DNA from: Massiliimicrobium timonense | GTDB taxonomy: Bacteria > Bacillota_I > Bacilli_A > Erysipelotrichales > Coprobacillaceae | Assembly: GCF_002160865.1 (NCBI RefSeq) | Contig: NZ_NFLJ01000005.1 | Coordinates: 28,161-92,160 of the forward strand | DNA length: 64,000 bases | Direction: 5' to 3' | Shown here: positions 17,593 to 26,637 of the stretch, one piece after another | How positions within the stretch are numbered: position 1 is the stretch's first letter | How the letters are laid out: each line of letters begins with the position of its first letter | Program-made: the position numbers and the translations under genes | Notes under the pieces: model-generated | Database searches by the model: none | Seen by the model: only the letters and a program-made list of their open reading frames with translations | What the model was told of the DNA's origin: nothing

Positions 17593-20500
17593 CTATTCAA
17601 TCACCCTTGCCTTATCCACAATAAAAGACAATTTATCTTTCATATCCACTCTTCCTTGAATAAGACAAATATTTCCTTTCTTTAACATCATTCCTATGTC
17701 CTTATACCTTGAAGCAAAAACAACACCATCCAAACTTCCTGTTTCATCCATTGCTTCAATAAAACACATTTCCTGACCTTTACGATCTGTTATATTTTTC
17801 ACACGTTGTAATTGTACGACAACATTCACTGTCCTATGCACATATTCATCTAAACTGGACACATTAACATAGGACACTTTGATTTTTTGTTTTTTTAACT
17901 CTAAAGGATGCATGGATAAATAAACACCTAATACAGCCTTTTCACGATTTAATTTTTCTTCAAGCTGATCTTGATAAATCGTTAAAACAGGTTTTTCTTC
18001 AATCCCCAGATTTTCTTTTAAATGACCATAATCCCTAATCGCATCGAGATTCTTTAAAATCGTCTGACGTGATAAACCAAATTCATCCAAAGCCCCTGCA
18101 TCTACTAACGATTCTAACATTTTTTTAGAAAGATGTGAATTTTCCATACGCATCATAAAATCATAAATATCTTTAAACAAACCTTTTTGACGTTCTTCAA
18201 TAATAGCCTTATAACCAGCATATCCCACATTTTTAATTGCCAATAAGGAATAACGAATATGCCCATCTTCCACCATAAAACGTGCCTGTGACTGATTCAC
18301 AGAAGGTGGTAAGAGGCGAACATGATAAGCTTTACACTCTTGAATACAATGCACTTTTGTATTTTCACTTGATAATTCATTCGATAAAATCGATGCAAAG
18401 AAATACAAAGGATAATTGGCTTTTAAATAAGCTAACTGATAAGCCACATAAGCATAGGCAACACTATGAGATTTATTAAAACCATAATCTGCAAACTTTT
18501 CTATTAATCCAAATACTTCTTCAGCTTTTTCTTGAGAAAATCCATTTTTCAGACAACCTGCTATAAATTCTTCTTTCATAGAATGCATCAATTCTGTTTC
18601 TTTTTTAGAAGTGGCCTTCCTTAGTATATCAGCTTTCGCAAGTGAAAAACCTGCCATTTTTTGGGCAACCTGCATCATCTGTTCCTGATACACCATAATC
18701 CCATAAGTTGATTTTAAAATAGGTTCTAATTCTTTTAAAGGATATACAACTTTTTCTTGATATGAACGACGTTTTAAATAAGTCGGGATATTTTCCATTG
18801 GACCCGGTCTAAACAAGGCAATAGCTGCCACAATATCATCAAAACAATAGGGTTTCATCTGTCTTAGTAAATGACGCATACCATAAGATTCTAATTGAAA
18901 AACACCAAAAGTATCTGCTTTAGAAATCAAACGATAAGTTTTTTGATCATCTAAAGGCATCTCATTTAAAACAATTTTTATCTTTTGATTATGTTCAATA
19001 TCCTTACAAATATAATCAAGCATTGTCAAGTTTTTCAATGCTAAAAAATCCATTTTCAAAAAACCAGCTGTTTCAATATAATCCTTAGAATATTGACACA
19101 TTAATGTAGAAGTTGGACCAACAACCAAAGGGACAACTTCATGTAAAATACGCTTTGATAAAATAACCCCTGCCGCATGGGTAGAAATATTACGTGGTAA
19201 ATGTTCAATAATGCTTGTTGCTCCTACAATTTTCTTTAAACGCTGATCTTGATTAATCAAAGATTGAAACTGAGCAGATGACTGATACATCTGTGTAATG
19301 GTCTTTTTGTTCTTTGGTGAAGTCGGTATCATCTTTGCGATGAGTTCTAAACGAGGCAAAGGGACACCCATAACCTTTCCCATTTCCTTCATCGCCACAC
19401 GAGGACCATATGTATTGAATGTAACAATTTGTGCCGCATGATCCTTACCATATTTATCAATGACATAACGAATCACTTCATCACGACGATCATCTTGAAA
19501 ATCTATATCAATATCGGGCATAGATACACGTTCTGGATTCAAGAAACGTTCAAACAATAAATCATAGCGCAAAGGATCAATATTGGTAATTCCTAAAACA
19601 TAAGCAACCAGACTTCCAGCTGCACTTCCTCTGCCCGGTCCTACTTGTATTTTTTGAACCTTTGCCCAGCGTACATAATCCCAGACAATCAAAAAATAAT
19701 CATCAAAACCCATTTCATGAATAATTTTCAATTCATAGAGTAAACGTTTTTGATATGTCACAGGAATTTCTTGATTTTGAAAACGTTTCTTTAATCCTAC
19801 ATGGCATAAACTTCTTAAATAATCTACCGCTTTCCCCTGATGAGGAACAGGATAAGTTGGTAAATATTTCTCATTCAAAGGAATTGTCGCCTTACATGTC
19901 GTACAGACATGTCTTGTTTCTTCAATGATTTCTGGAGGGAACAATCTTTCCATTTCCTTTTCATCTTTTAAATACTTTTCCTGTGTCAAAGGCTGATATT
20001 GTGCGTCCAGTGTAATTCCTTGAGCCGAAGCCTGTAATAAATCCACAGCTAAAGCATCCTGTTTTTTTAAATAACGCACTTCATTAGAACAAATCACTTT
20101 GACTTTGACATAACGTGCCAAAGACATCATTCTTTCATTGCCTTTTTCCTGCATTTTCAAATGATGATTTTGTAACATAATATAATAATGATCATGAAAA
20201 AGCTTTTGAAACAAACGCATATACTTAATCGCTTCATCTTCCATTTCCTTAGCCACATGACGTTCTACAATTCCATCTTCTAATCCCGAAATCACATAGA
20301 GATGTTCATGATATAAAGCCAGTTGATCTAAAGCAATCGCACGATCACTACTTAAATTCACTTCGCAACAAATATGCACGAGATCAAAATAGCCTTGATC
20401 ATCAATAGCTAAAAGAATAAAAGGATAAATCTGACCATCTATAAGAACACTGGCTTCCATTCCTAAAATAGGTTTAATCCCATTTTGAAGACAGGCTTCA

Positions 20501-20649
20501 CTAAACTCCATCGCACCAAACATATTATTTTTATCTGTTAGAGCTAAGGCATCTAAATGTTTTTCTTTTGCAGCTAAAACTAGATCTTTAATTAATATTG
20601 TACTTTGTTGAAAACTGTAACCACTATAAACCTGCAAATGTCCAAACAT
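17593..20649 (-). CDS. dnaE: DNA polymerase III subunit alpha, DnaE type
   Basis: Error-prone-type replicative polymerase of Firmicutes that extends primers before PolC takes over (family knowledge). The 1018 residues hold an N-terminal PHP domain (starting MFGHLQVYSGYSFQQST, with ALALTDKNNMFGAMEF), the catalytic core with PDIDIDFQDDRRDEV and the GPGRGSAAGSLVAY motif, the (HhH)2 region, and a C-terminal OB fold (VNVVVQLQRVKNITDRKG). PHP motifs look degenerate, so no exonuclease is claimed. GGAGG precedes the ATG, and a TATAAT -10 (20674-20679) lies close upstream, although I see no good -35. First gene of the repair cluster. Confidence 0.94.
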   Translation of the reverse strand: MFGHLQVYSGYSFQQSTILIKDLVLAAKEKHLDALALTDKNNMFGAMEFSEACLQNGIKPILGMEASVLIDGQIYPFILLAIDDQGYFDLVHICCEVNLSSDRAIALDQLALYHEHLYVISGLEDGIVERHVAKEMEDEAIKYMRLFQKLFHDHYYIMLQNHHLKMQEKGNERMMSLARYVKVKVICSNEVRYLKKQDALAVDLLQASAQGITLDAQYQPLTQEKYLKDEKEMERLFPPEIIEETRHVCTTCKATIPLNEKYLPTYPVPHQGKAVDYLRSLCHVGLKKRFQNQEIPVTYQKRLLYELKIIHEMGFDDYFLIVWDYVRWAKVQKIQVGPGRGSAAGSLVAYVLGITNIDPLRYDLLFERFLNPERVSMPDIDIDFQDDRRDEVIRYVIDKYGKDHAAQIVTFNTYGPRVAMKEMGKVMGVPLPRLELIAKMIPTSPKNKKTITQMYQSSAQFQSLINQDQRLKKIVGATSIIEHLPRNISTHAAGVILSKRILHEVVPLVVGPTSTLMCQYSKDYIETAGFLKMDFLALKNLTMLDYICKDIEHNQKIKIVLNEMPLDDQKTYRLISKADTFGVFQLESYGMRHLLRQMKPYCFDDIVAAIALFRPGPMENIPTYLKRRSYQEKVVYPLKELEPILKSTYGIMVYQEQMMQVAQKMAGFSLAKADILRKATSKKETELMHSMKEEFIAGCLKNGFSQEKAEEVFGLIEKFADYGFNKSHSVAYAYVAYQLAYLKANYPLYFFASILSNELSSENTKVHCIQECKAYHVRLLPPSVNQSQARFMVEDGHIRYSLLAIKNVGYAGYKAIIEERQKGLFKDIYDFMMRMENSHLSKKMLESLVDAGALDEFGLSRQTILKNLDAIRDYGHLKENLGIEEKPVLTIYQDQLEEKLNREKAVLGVYLSMHPLELKKQKIKVSYVNVSSLDEYVHRTVNVVVQLQRVKNITDRKGQEMCFIEAMDETGSLDGVVFASRYKDIGMMLKKGNICLIQGRVDMKDKLSFIVDKARVIE

Positions 20650-20692
20650 ACAATCGCCTCCTCTTTATGCTACATTATAACAAAAAAAATCA

Positions 20693-21001
20693 TTATAAGA
20701 TACAATGAAAAGAGAAAAGAATCAACATAATCGCAATATACAAACAAAAGACAACATAAATCAAATCTAAAAAATAAAAACTTTCTATACTTAAAATCCA
20801 TAAACGATAAAAATATAACACAATCAAATAAAAATGATATTGCAGTTGAATCACCTTAAACCATCTTTGATTCATAATAATAATGATACTCACTAAAACT
20901 GCCAACAAATGAAAAGGTATGATCCATTGAAAACAGACAAGTTGCAATATCAAAAACACACCACATAACAACTGCATTTTTTTCATTCTACGTATCATCA
21001 T
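20693..21001 (-). CDS. Hypothetical membrane protein, 102 residues
   Basis: Not recognised. Three to four hydrophobic segments (LLCGVFLILQLVCFQWIIPF, LLAVLVSIIIIM, FYLIVLYFYRLWIL, YVVFCLYIAIMLILFSF) fill nearly the whole product, which starts MIRRMKKM. I use the ATG at 21001, six bases after AGGTG. It lies just upstream of dnaE in the same direction. No function can be assigned; it could also be a poorly conserved ORF. Confidence 0.4.
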   Translation of the reverse strand: MMIRRMKKMQLLCGVFLILQLVCFQWIIPFHLLAVLVSIIIIMNQRWFKVIQLQYHFYLIVLYFYRLWILSIESFYFLDLIYVVFCLYIAIMLILFSFHCIL

Positions 21002-21045
21002 AGACATCACCTAATTTATCATATGATAAAAATGTCTAGAAAAGA

Positions 21046-21074
21046 CAAAAAAAGTAGAACTTTTCTGTTCTACT
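21046..21074 (-). terminator. Terminator after the TSCPD gene
   Basis: Stem AGTAGAAC/GTTCTACT with a six-base loop, followed on the minus strand by seven T. It overlaps the stop codon of the TSCPD gene and separates it from the gene before dnaE. Confidence 0.85.
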
Positions 21075-21312
21075 GTGCTTGTTTTAATGCTTGAGCTAAT
21101 TGATCTGGACAAGATGTTGGTTTTGCACCACAGCGAATCCCTTCCAATCTGGCAATGGCTTCTTCCTTACTCATTCCTTCCACAAGTTTAGCAACACCCT
21201 GTGTATTTCCAGAACATCCCCCAATAAATTTCACACCTGTGACCTTTCCATCTACAACATCAAAATCAATACGACTTGAACAAGTCCCTTTTGTCTTATA
21301 ACTTTGCATCAT
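21070..21312 (-). CDS. TSCPD-domain protein (TIGR03905-like)
   Basis: An 80-residue small protein of the TSCPD family, found alone in many anaerobes and fused to the C-terminus of class II ribonucleotide reductases. Motifs: TKGTCSSRIDFDV, VTGVKFIGGCSGNTQGVAKL, and GIRCGAKPTSCPDQLAQAL, which includes the name-giving TSCPD. Conserved cysteines suggest metal or Fe-S binding, and the role is not established. Two adjacent ATGs (21312 and 21309) are possible; the second has the better spacing from AGGAGG. It follows apbE by about 9 bases, probably in one transcript. Confidence 0.85.
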   Translation of the reverse strand: MMQSYKTKGTCSSRIDFDVVDGKVTGVKFIGGCSGNTQGVAKLVEGMSKEEAIARLEGIRCGAKPTSCPDQLAQALKQAQ

Positions 21313-21320
21313 ATTTCCTC

Positions 21321-22451
21321 CTAATTTAATCTAGATTTTTCAATAATATAAACATTATCATTATCCTTAAGACCATCTGACATTTTGATTTTACCATCTT
21401 CCAATAACCAGATAGCCTCAACACCATCCAATGAATTGACCAGCTTCAATCCTTCTTCATATTCCATTAAAAAAACTGCCGAACTCAAGAAATCAGCCAA
21501 ACCACTATCTTCTGTAATAATGCTGACACTTCTAAAATGAACAGCTGGATATAATGTTTCTGGATCAATCAAATGATGGTATCTAACACCATTCACATCT
21601 TGATAAAAACGTTGATAATCCCCACTTGTCACAATGGACTCACCCTGTACAACCAATACAGCTTCATTTTCACTATCTGGGTCATCTGCACTCGCTGCAT
21701 AATTACCATCTTGTGGTGATTCAATACCGACACAGAATTTATCTGCACAATCATCCAGATAAAATTCTCCCTCTTTTTGAATCTTTCTTTGCCCATGACT
21801 GGCCACATTACCACCACCACTTAACAAGAAATTATCAACACCCATTTCAATTAATCCATCTTTAATCAGTTCAATTGCATAACCCTTAGCAGTCGCACCT
21901 ACATCAATAGACGCCAAAGCATCATTGATATAAACTGTTTTCTTCTTTTCATCAATTTCAATACTATCAATACTTGTATGCTGATTGGCATTTTCTAATT
22001 CCTCATCACTTGGCACCGTACCAACACCATCATGACTTTCTGCTTCTTCACGATAATCATGCCAGATATTGATAACACTTCCAAAAGCAATATTCACTTT
22101 AGAAGAAATCTTTTGATTTCTTTCAATACTTAAATTCAATAAATCAATCAAAGGTTGATCTACTTCAATGGCTTTCTTTCCTGCATTATCATTAACTGTC
22201 TTTAAATTATTCATACCATTATATGTATTATATTTATCAAACAACTGATCATAATAATTCAACTGTTCTTCAATATAATCACATTGTTCATTAAACTCAT
22301 CTTCACTACTGACATAAGACATATATGTTGTAATGGTATCAAAAGGCCCTGTAATATAATGATTCATCAATTCATATTTTTTTGAACACCCCGTCATGAT
22401 CATCATCATTGACAAAGATAATAAACTTAAGACTAATTTCTTCAATTTCAT
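21321..22451 (-). CDS. apbE: FAD:protein FMN transferase, lipoprotein (ApbE)
   Basis: ApbE uses FAD to attach FMN covalently to a Ser/Thr of exported flavoproteins. The start is an ATG giving a lipoprotein signal with lipobox MTGC (Cys22), so the enzyme is anchored outside the membrane. Motifs: GPFDTITTYMSYV near the N-terminus, SIDVGATAKGYAIELI, DNFLLSGGGNVASHG, and GESIVTSGDYQRFY with HHLIDPETLYP, the family's metal- and FAD-binding segments. 376 residues is standard. It follows the duplicated lipoprotein gene after a terminator and may have its own weak promoter (TATAAT at 22463-22468). The neighbouring lipoprotein is the obvious candidate substrate. Confidence 0.92.
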   Translation of the reverse strand: MKLKKLVLSLLSLSMMMIMTGCSKKYELMNHYITGPFDTITTYMSYVSSEDEFNEQCDYIEEQLNYYDQLFDKYNTYNGMNNLKTVNDNAGKKAIEVDQPLIDLLNLSIERNQKISSKVNIAFGSVINIWHDYREEAESHDGVGTVPSDEELENANQHTSIDSIEIDEKKKTVYINDALASIDVGATAKGYAIELIKDGLIEMGVDNFLLSGGGNVASHGQRKIQKEGEFYLDDCADKFCVGIESPQDGNYAASADDPDSENEAVLVVQGESIVTSGDYQRFYQDVNGVRYHHLIDPETLYPAVHFRSVSIITEDSGLADFLSSAVFLMEYEEGLKLVNSLDGVEAIWLLEDGKIKMSDGLKDNDNVYIIEKSRLN

Positions 22452-22480
22452 CACCGTTTTTCATTATAACAATAAACATC

Positions 22481-22510
22481 AAAAAAAACCATGAATTTTT
22501 TCATGGTTTT
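22481..22510 (-). terminator. Terminator after the duplicated lipoprotein gene
   Basis: Ten-base stem AAAACCATGA/TCATGGTTTT followed by a T-run on the minus strand. It probably attenuates rather than fully separates the lipoprotein gene and apbE. Confidence 0.8.
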
Positions 22511-22518
22511 CATCATTT

Positions 22519-23454
22519 TTATTGAGCATTAGTGAATGCTTCAGCTACAGCTTCTAAGAATGCTCCAATATCCATTGTACATCCAGCAGCTAAATCAGAA
22601 CCAGTTTTTGGAACTGTTGTATGTTCTTCATCACGTTTTTCTGTTTCAGTTTTAGCAATTTCATCAGCTGTTTTACCTTTGCAGTATTCTTCAAATGCAA
22701 TTGCTTGTTCATACCATTCTTTACCGATTCCAGAAACACCTTTCATTCCATAGTCTTCTTTTCTTTCTGATTTTGTATCAGTAGTTTTTTCATTGATTTG
22801 AGCTACATCAATTTTTGAATAAACAACTTTACCATCAGCATCAGTAGCAACTAAAGCGATAGTTGTATCTAATTGTTTAGCTTCACCATCGTTAGCCATA
22901 ACTTCACCAACACCAATTTTATCAGCATTAGCATCTTGAGCATTTGCGATTGCTTTAGCAACTGCTTCTTTAAATTCACCGATGTCCATTGTACATCCAG
23001 CAGCTAAATCAGAACCAGATTTTGGAACTGTTGTATGTTCTTCATCACGTTTTTCTGTTTCGATTCCAGCAATTTCATCAGCTGTTTTACCTTTACAGAA
23101 TTGTTCAAAGAACTGTGCTTGTTCATACCATTCTTTACCGATTGGAGAAACACCTTTCATTCCATATTCTTCTTTTAATTCTTTTTTAGTTTTTGTTTTT
23201 TCAGCATCCCCACCTGGAGTAGATTGAGCTACGTCAATATCAATATATTGAACTTTTCCATCAGCATCTAATCCAACAGCAGCAATAGTTGAGTTCACTT
23301 GACCGTCAGAATAAGAACTTACAACTCCTAAACCAGCTTTTGCATATTTAGCACCTTCAGCAGCTGCTCCAGTATCTTCACCTTTCTTACCACATCCTAC
23401 TAAAACAGTAGCTACTAAAGCAGATGCAGCTAAAACTTTTAATAATTTGTTCAT
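22519..23454 (-). CDS. Secreted lipoprotein with two tandem FMN-binding-like repeats
   Basis: A 311-residue lipoprotein (lipobox LVGC, Cys21). After a short linker it contains two homologous units of about 130 residues. Each has the order: DTTIAAV/ALVATDADGKV strand pair, IDVAQ, EEYGMKGVSPIGKEWYEQA (or its near copy), FCKGKTADEIA, then TVPKSGSDLAAGCTMDIGEF. The repeat units remain very similar, so duplication is recent. Homologous secreted proteins exist in Clostridia, sometimes called FMN-binding. The Thr in each AAGCTMDI lies where SGAT-type flavinylation motifs carry their acceptor, and apbE is adjacent, so covalent FMN attachment is plausible but unproven. I start at the ATG at 23454, after AAGGAG; a 23-residue longer reading has no signal. 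Confidence 0.7.
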   Translation of the reverse strand: MNKLLKVLAASALVATVLVGCGKKGEDTGAAAEGAKYAKAGLGVVSSYSDGQVNSTIAAVGLDADGKVQYIDIDVAQSTPGGDAEKTKTKKELKEEYGMKGVSPIGKEWYEQAQFFEQFCKGKTADEIAGIETEKRDEEHTTVPKSGSDLAAGCTMDIGEFKEAVAKAIANAQDANADKIGVGEVMANDGEAKQLDTTIALVATDADGKVVYSKIDVAQINEKTTDTKSERKEDYGMKGVSGIGKEWYEQAIAFEEYCKGKTADEIAKTETEKRDEEHTTVPKTGSDLAAGCTMDIGAFLEAVAEAFTNAQ

Positions 23455-23494
23455 AAAAAAATTCTCCTTCCCATTCCTTTTTTGAACTACATAT

Positions 23495-23523
23495 ATTATA
23501 GCTTGAAAGCGTTTATATATCAA
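23495..23523 (-). promoter_or_regulatory. Promoter with an internal cre-like (CcpA) site
   Basis: Minus-strand -35 TTGATA (23518-23523), 17-base spacer, -10 TATAAT (23495-23500). The spacer contains TGAAAGCGTTTATA on the plus strand (23504-23517), which matches the cre consensus TGWAANCGNTNWCA at all but one position. Binding there would block RNA polymerase, so carbon catabolite repression is predicted. Confidence 0.65.
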
Positions 23524-23642
23524 GGTTTTTTCGTTGCTTTTGCACTCATTTTTAGGTTCAAAAAAAAGAAAAATACAAATTATTTTGAATTTATCAATGC
23601 TTTTGTGAAAAAATTCATAAGAAAAAAAAGAATAAATTCTTT

Positions 23643-24362
23643 TTAAAATTCATTCTCATTTTCGTTGATACACTTTTCTATTCTTGATTGTACCATACTT
23701 GCAACTTCTGTACTGCTCATATCTTTATATTCATCATAATAAATAGGTGTTAAATAATGAATCTGAGCATCTACTTTTTCAATGGAATTATTGTCAAACA
23801 CTTTATAACAATCAATCAATGCAACAGGAACGATTGGTTTTTTTGCATTCATAACTGATTTAAAGGTTCCCCCTTTAAATTCCAGCATTTTATTTTGTTG
23901 ACGACATCTTGTCCCTTCTGGAAAAATGACATAACTTGTTCCAGCTGCCATATCTTTTGAAGCTTGTCTAATCACTTTGACTGAAGCACGAATATTTTCA
24001 CGATCAATCGCTAATGCATCAACCATATGTAATACATTTTTTAAGACAAAGACATGCATTAATTCTTTTTTCACAATGAATTTAAAAGGTTGATCATGTG
24101 TTCCAAACAAAATAAGTGCATCAAATAATCCCTGATGATTAGGAGCCATTAAATATCCCTGTTCTTCTGGTAAATTTTCTTTACCAAAGCAATGAATATT
24201 GACTCTTGATTTTTCATTCACTTTTCTAATTAATCTTTGTGTAAAATCAAATCTTGTTTCAAAACTGACATCTTCTTTATGTTTATTATAACGATGAATC
24301 GTTAATAACCATCCCGGTATTCTATATAATAATCTTATAACTAAAAATATAATTCTTTTCAT
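23643..24362 (-). CDS. plsC: 1-acyl-glycerol-3-phosphate acyltransferase (PlsC)
   Basis: Adds the second acyl chain to make phosphatidic acid, at the inner face of the membrane. The 239 residues show the acyltransferase motif NHQGLFDALILFG (HX4D) near residue 75 and the phosphate-binding FPEGTRCRQ near residue 150, plus PIVPVALID (motif IV). The N-terminal hydrophobic stretch likely anchors it. It overlaps folA by 4 bases, so it is translated from the thyA-folA-plsC transcript. Confidence 0.9.
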   Translation of the reverse strand: MKRIIFLVIRLLYRIPGWLLTIHRYNKHKEDVSFETRFDFTQRLIRKVNEKSRVNIHCFGKENLPEEQGYLMAPNHQGLFDALILFGTHDQPFKFIVKKELMHVFVLKNVLHMVDALAIDRENIRASVKVIRQASKDMAAGTSYVIFPEGTRCRQQNKMLEFKGGTFKSVMNAKKPIVPVALIDCYKVFDNNSIEKVDAQIHYLTPIYYDEYKDMSSTEVASMVQSRIEKCINENENEF

Positions 24363-24835
24363 TGGGCACCTCTTTGATAGATTTCTAAATCAAATGTTTC
24401 AAATGGTTTGACTTCTTTTAAAACAAAACCATAATCTTCAAAATCTGGGAAATATGTTTCACCAACATGTGTTCCTTTAATTTTAGAAATCAATAATTGA
24501 TCAACAAAAGGTAAAGACTGTTTATAAATAGAAGCTCCTCCAGATATAAACAAATCTTTTCCACTTTCTTTATATTCTTGAATCACTTCTTCTAAAGATG
24601 TTCTCACTTCTACACGTTCATCTTCAAAAGGTTCAAAACTCACAACAATGGTATGACGATGAGGTAATGGTCTACCAATCGCTTGATATGTTGTATAACC
24701 CATTAATATCGTTTGATGTATCGTTGTGTCTTTAAAATGCTTTAAGTCTTCTTTATTATCCCAAGGCATACCATTAGATGAATCTTTCTTTCCAATTAAA
24801 CGATTATCATCCATAGCTACAATAATACTAATCAT
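24359..24835 (-). CDS. folA: Dihydrofolate reductase
   Basis: Reduces dihydrofolate to tetrahydrofolate with NADPH. The 158 residues begin [15 protein letters not shown] with the Met20-loop region NGMPWDNKEDLKHFK (Trp and acidic Asp pair), then TILMGYTTYQAIGRPLPHR and LFISGGASIYKQSLPF, all family hallmarks. Starts directly at the end of thyA, forming the classic thyA-folA pair in which DHFR recycles the dihydrofolate made by thymidylate synthase. Confidence 0.95.
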   Translation of the reverse strand: MISIIVAMDDNRLIGKKDSSNGMPWDNKEDLKHFKDTTIHQTILMGYTTYQAIGRPLPHRHTIVVSFEPFEDERVEVRTSLEEVIQEYKESGKDLFISGGASIYKQSLPFVDQLLISKIKGTHVGETYFPDFEDYGFVLKEVKPFETFDLEIYQRGAQ

Positions 24836-25722
24836 TAGACACTCACCTTTCCATATAATCTTCCATGACTTTGATAGTTTTCAATAGAAATATCATCAAT
24901 CGTAAAATCAAATAAAGATTTAATTTCTGGATTTAACTTTAATTGACATAATGGTAATGGCTCTCTTGATATTTGTTCTTTAACAACATCAAAATGATCT
25001 TTATAAATATGAGCATCTCCAATTGTATGAATAAATTCTTTCGCTTCATATCCACAGACTTGTGCTAACATTGCTGTCATTAAAGCATAAGAAGCAATAT
25101 TAAATGGCACTCCTAAGAATGTATCAGCACTTCTTTGATATAATTGACAAGATAAATATTTTTTATCAGCTGACACATAAAACTGTAAAAAAGCATGACA
25201 TGGTGGTAAAGCCATCTGATCTACTTCAACTGGATTCCATGCACTCACAATATGTCTTCTTGAAAAAGGATTATTTTTTAAACCATCAATTAAAATAGAT
25301 AACTGATCAACCCCTTGTTCATTAAAATTACGCCATTGTCTACCATAGACTGGTCCTAATTCCCCATATTTTAAAACAAACGGATCATCAGCAGGTAATT
25401 CTTTTATTTTAGCAACAAATTCTTCTAAACTCTCACCATGAAAATCTTCAGACTTCTTAAAGTTTTCATAAGGCCATTCATTCCATATTTTGACATTTCT
25501 ATCAACCAGATATTTAATATTTGTATCTCCCTTAATAAACCATAATAATTCTTCTGCAATTGGTCTTAAAAACATTTTTTTCGTTGTTAATAAAGGAAAA
25601 CCAACACGTAAATCATAACGTGTCTGATAACCAAAAACACTACGTGTCCCTGTTCCTGTACGATCATCACGATCTTCCCCATGTTCTAATATATATTGAC
25701 ACATTTCTAAATACTGTTTCAC
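24835..25722 (-). CDS. thyA: Thymidylate synthase
   Basis: Makes dTMP from dUMP with methylene-tetrahydrofolate. Motifs: [40 protein letters not shown], the catalytic Cys in [31 protein letters not shown], and the C-terminal [10 protein letters not shown] place the start at a GTG (25722), giving [11 protein letters not shown] as in E. coli. GAGAGGTG precedes it, and the promoter -10 lies inside any longer reading, which therefore could not be translated. The result is 295 residues, somewhat longer than E. coli because of an insertion around residues 85-115. Confidence 0.95.
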   Translation of the reverse strand: MKQYLEMCQYILEHGEDRDDRTGTGTRSVFGYQTRYDLRVGFPLLTTKKMFLRPIAEELLWFIKGDTNIKYLVDRNVKIWNEWPYENFKKSEDFHGESLEEFVAKIKELPADDPFVLKYGELGPVYGRQWRNFNEQGVDQLSILIDGLKNNPFSRRHIVSAWNPVEVDQMALPPCHAFLQFYVSADKKYLSCQLYQRSADTFLGVPFNIASYALMTAMLAQVCGYEAKEFIHTIGDAHIYKDHFDVVKEQISREPLPLCQLKLNPEIKSLFDFTIDDISIENYQSHGRLYGKVSV

Positions 25723-25740
25723 ATTCTTCACCTCTCGCTT

Positions 25741-25769
25741 ATTATAGCGAATAAACAAGGAAAAGTCAT
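25741..25769 (-). promoter_or_regulatory. Promoter of thyA-folA-plsC
   Basis: Minus-strand -35 ATGACT (25764-25769), 17-base spacer, -10 TATAAT (25741-25746). The leader is very short, about a dozen bases before the GAGAGGTG and the GTG start, and this decides the thyA start. Confidence 0.7.
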
Positions 25770-25921
25770 TATTTTTCATTGAAATAAACTCTTATAGTAA
25801 AAGAGCCGTTAATATTTACAGTCAAGCAAAGATATTCTAACAATAACTATAGATGCTTTTACATCATTTTTATAGTTGCATTCGATAGAATAGAAAACAA
25901 ATAACAAGAATATATGTCTGT

Positions 25922-25950
25922 TTGTTGTTGAAGTCTATTTTTGTTATAAT
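25922..25950 (+). promoter_or_regulatory. Promoter of the Fic pseudogene
   Basis: -35 TTGTTG (25922-25927), 17-base spacer, -10 TATAAT (25945-25950), followed by AGAAAGGATCAT and an ATG. The promoter still looks functional although the gene is broken. Confidence 0.6.
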
Positions 25951-25977
25951 GCATATAGACAAAGCAGAAAGGATCAT

Positions 25978-26144
25978 ATGAATATGGATACTCACAAATT
26001 GGCTAAAGAACTTATTGAACAAATGAATTCCAAAATGAAAGGAAATCTCTATCGGTTCATTTTTCTTACAATTCCAACAAAATAGAAGGATGCAGGTTGA
26101 CAGAAGAACAGACTGAGATGATATTTGAAACAAATTCTTTATGA
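25978..26144 (+). pseudogene. Fic-family protein, N-terminal remnant (frameshifted)
   Basis: The ATG opens MNMDTHKLAKELIEQMNSKM..KGNLYR. After a frameshift the reading continues as HFSYNSNKIEGCRLTEEQT, then EMIFETNSL and a stop. This is the known N-terminus of Fic-domain proteins (YNSNxIEGxxLTxxQTxxIFETN), where the Asn/Glu-rich segment is the inhibitory helix region. The catalytic Fic core (HPFxxGNGR) is absent downstream, so the gene is dead. Too short and broken to appear as one open frame. Confidence 0.75.
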
Positions 26145-26149
26145 TCTCA

Positions 26150-26530
26150 TTCAACAATATTGTTATACATAGCGATATATTTAAATGACTTCTTTTATGC
26201 TATAACATAACAAAATATTATAAGAATTGCTGACATCAAGGCTATCGAATTTTTAAACAAAAAGAAATTTATTGCGATTTTTGGAGGTTTAAGTAGAAAT
26301 TAAAGTGCGATTTTTGGGTATAACGAATGATTTGGAGAAAACTCTCAATATTTAAATGTAAAATTCATAAAAAACATAATAGTAGAAAAGAAGCAAACGT
26401 AAAATCATTTTACTTATAAAAGTAATATCACACGCTAAAATATTGTAAAGATTTACATAAAACCAAGTGTATCCTATTGCTCACAAATAACAAAATTGCC
26501 TGCAATTAAATTCAAAAGTCATAAAACAAA
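26150..26530. other. Non-coding, decayed DNA with a possible IS-end repeat
   Basis: No credible gene. The only structure is a direct repeat TGCGATTTTTGG at 26273-26284 and 26306-26317 (33 bases apart). This resembles the multiple terminal repeats of the IS21-type ends seen near the right edge of the window, although the sequence is different. A short open stretch ends beside the first repeat. The reverse-strand open frame over 25870-26157 overlaps the Fic remnant and is not a gene. Confidence 0.4.
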
Positions 26531-26531
26531 A

Positions 26532-26576
26532 AAAACAGATGAAACGTATACAATCGTATCATATTTCATCTGTTTT
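26532..26576. terminator. Hairpin terminator, both orientations possible
   Basis: Stem AAAACAGATGAAA / TTTCATCTGTTTT, with a long T-run on the plus-strand side and A-run opposite. It ends the decayed region and would stop transcription from either side. Confidence 0.7.
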
Positions 26577-26608
26577 TCTTTATCATTTATAACTTATAAG
26601 TATCATAA

Positions 26609-26637
26609 AAGAAAAAGAGAATCTTGAAATTCTCTTT
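26609..26637 (-). terminator. Terminator of the ROK/TIM-barrel operon
   Basis: Stem AAAGAGAAT/ATTCTCTTT with a six-base loop, followed on the minus strand by TTCTTTT. It overlaps the stop codon of the TIM-barrel gene. Confidence 0.75.

Noticed and set aside
25870..26157. 95-codon frame on the minus strand
   Set aside because: It overlaps the Fic remnant on the other strand, which has recognisable family motifs and a promoter.
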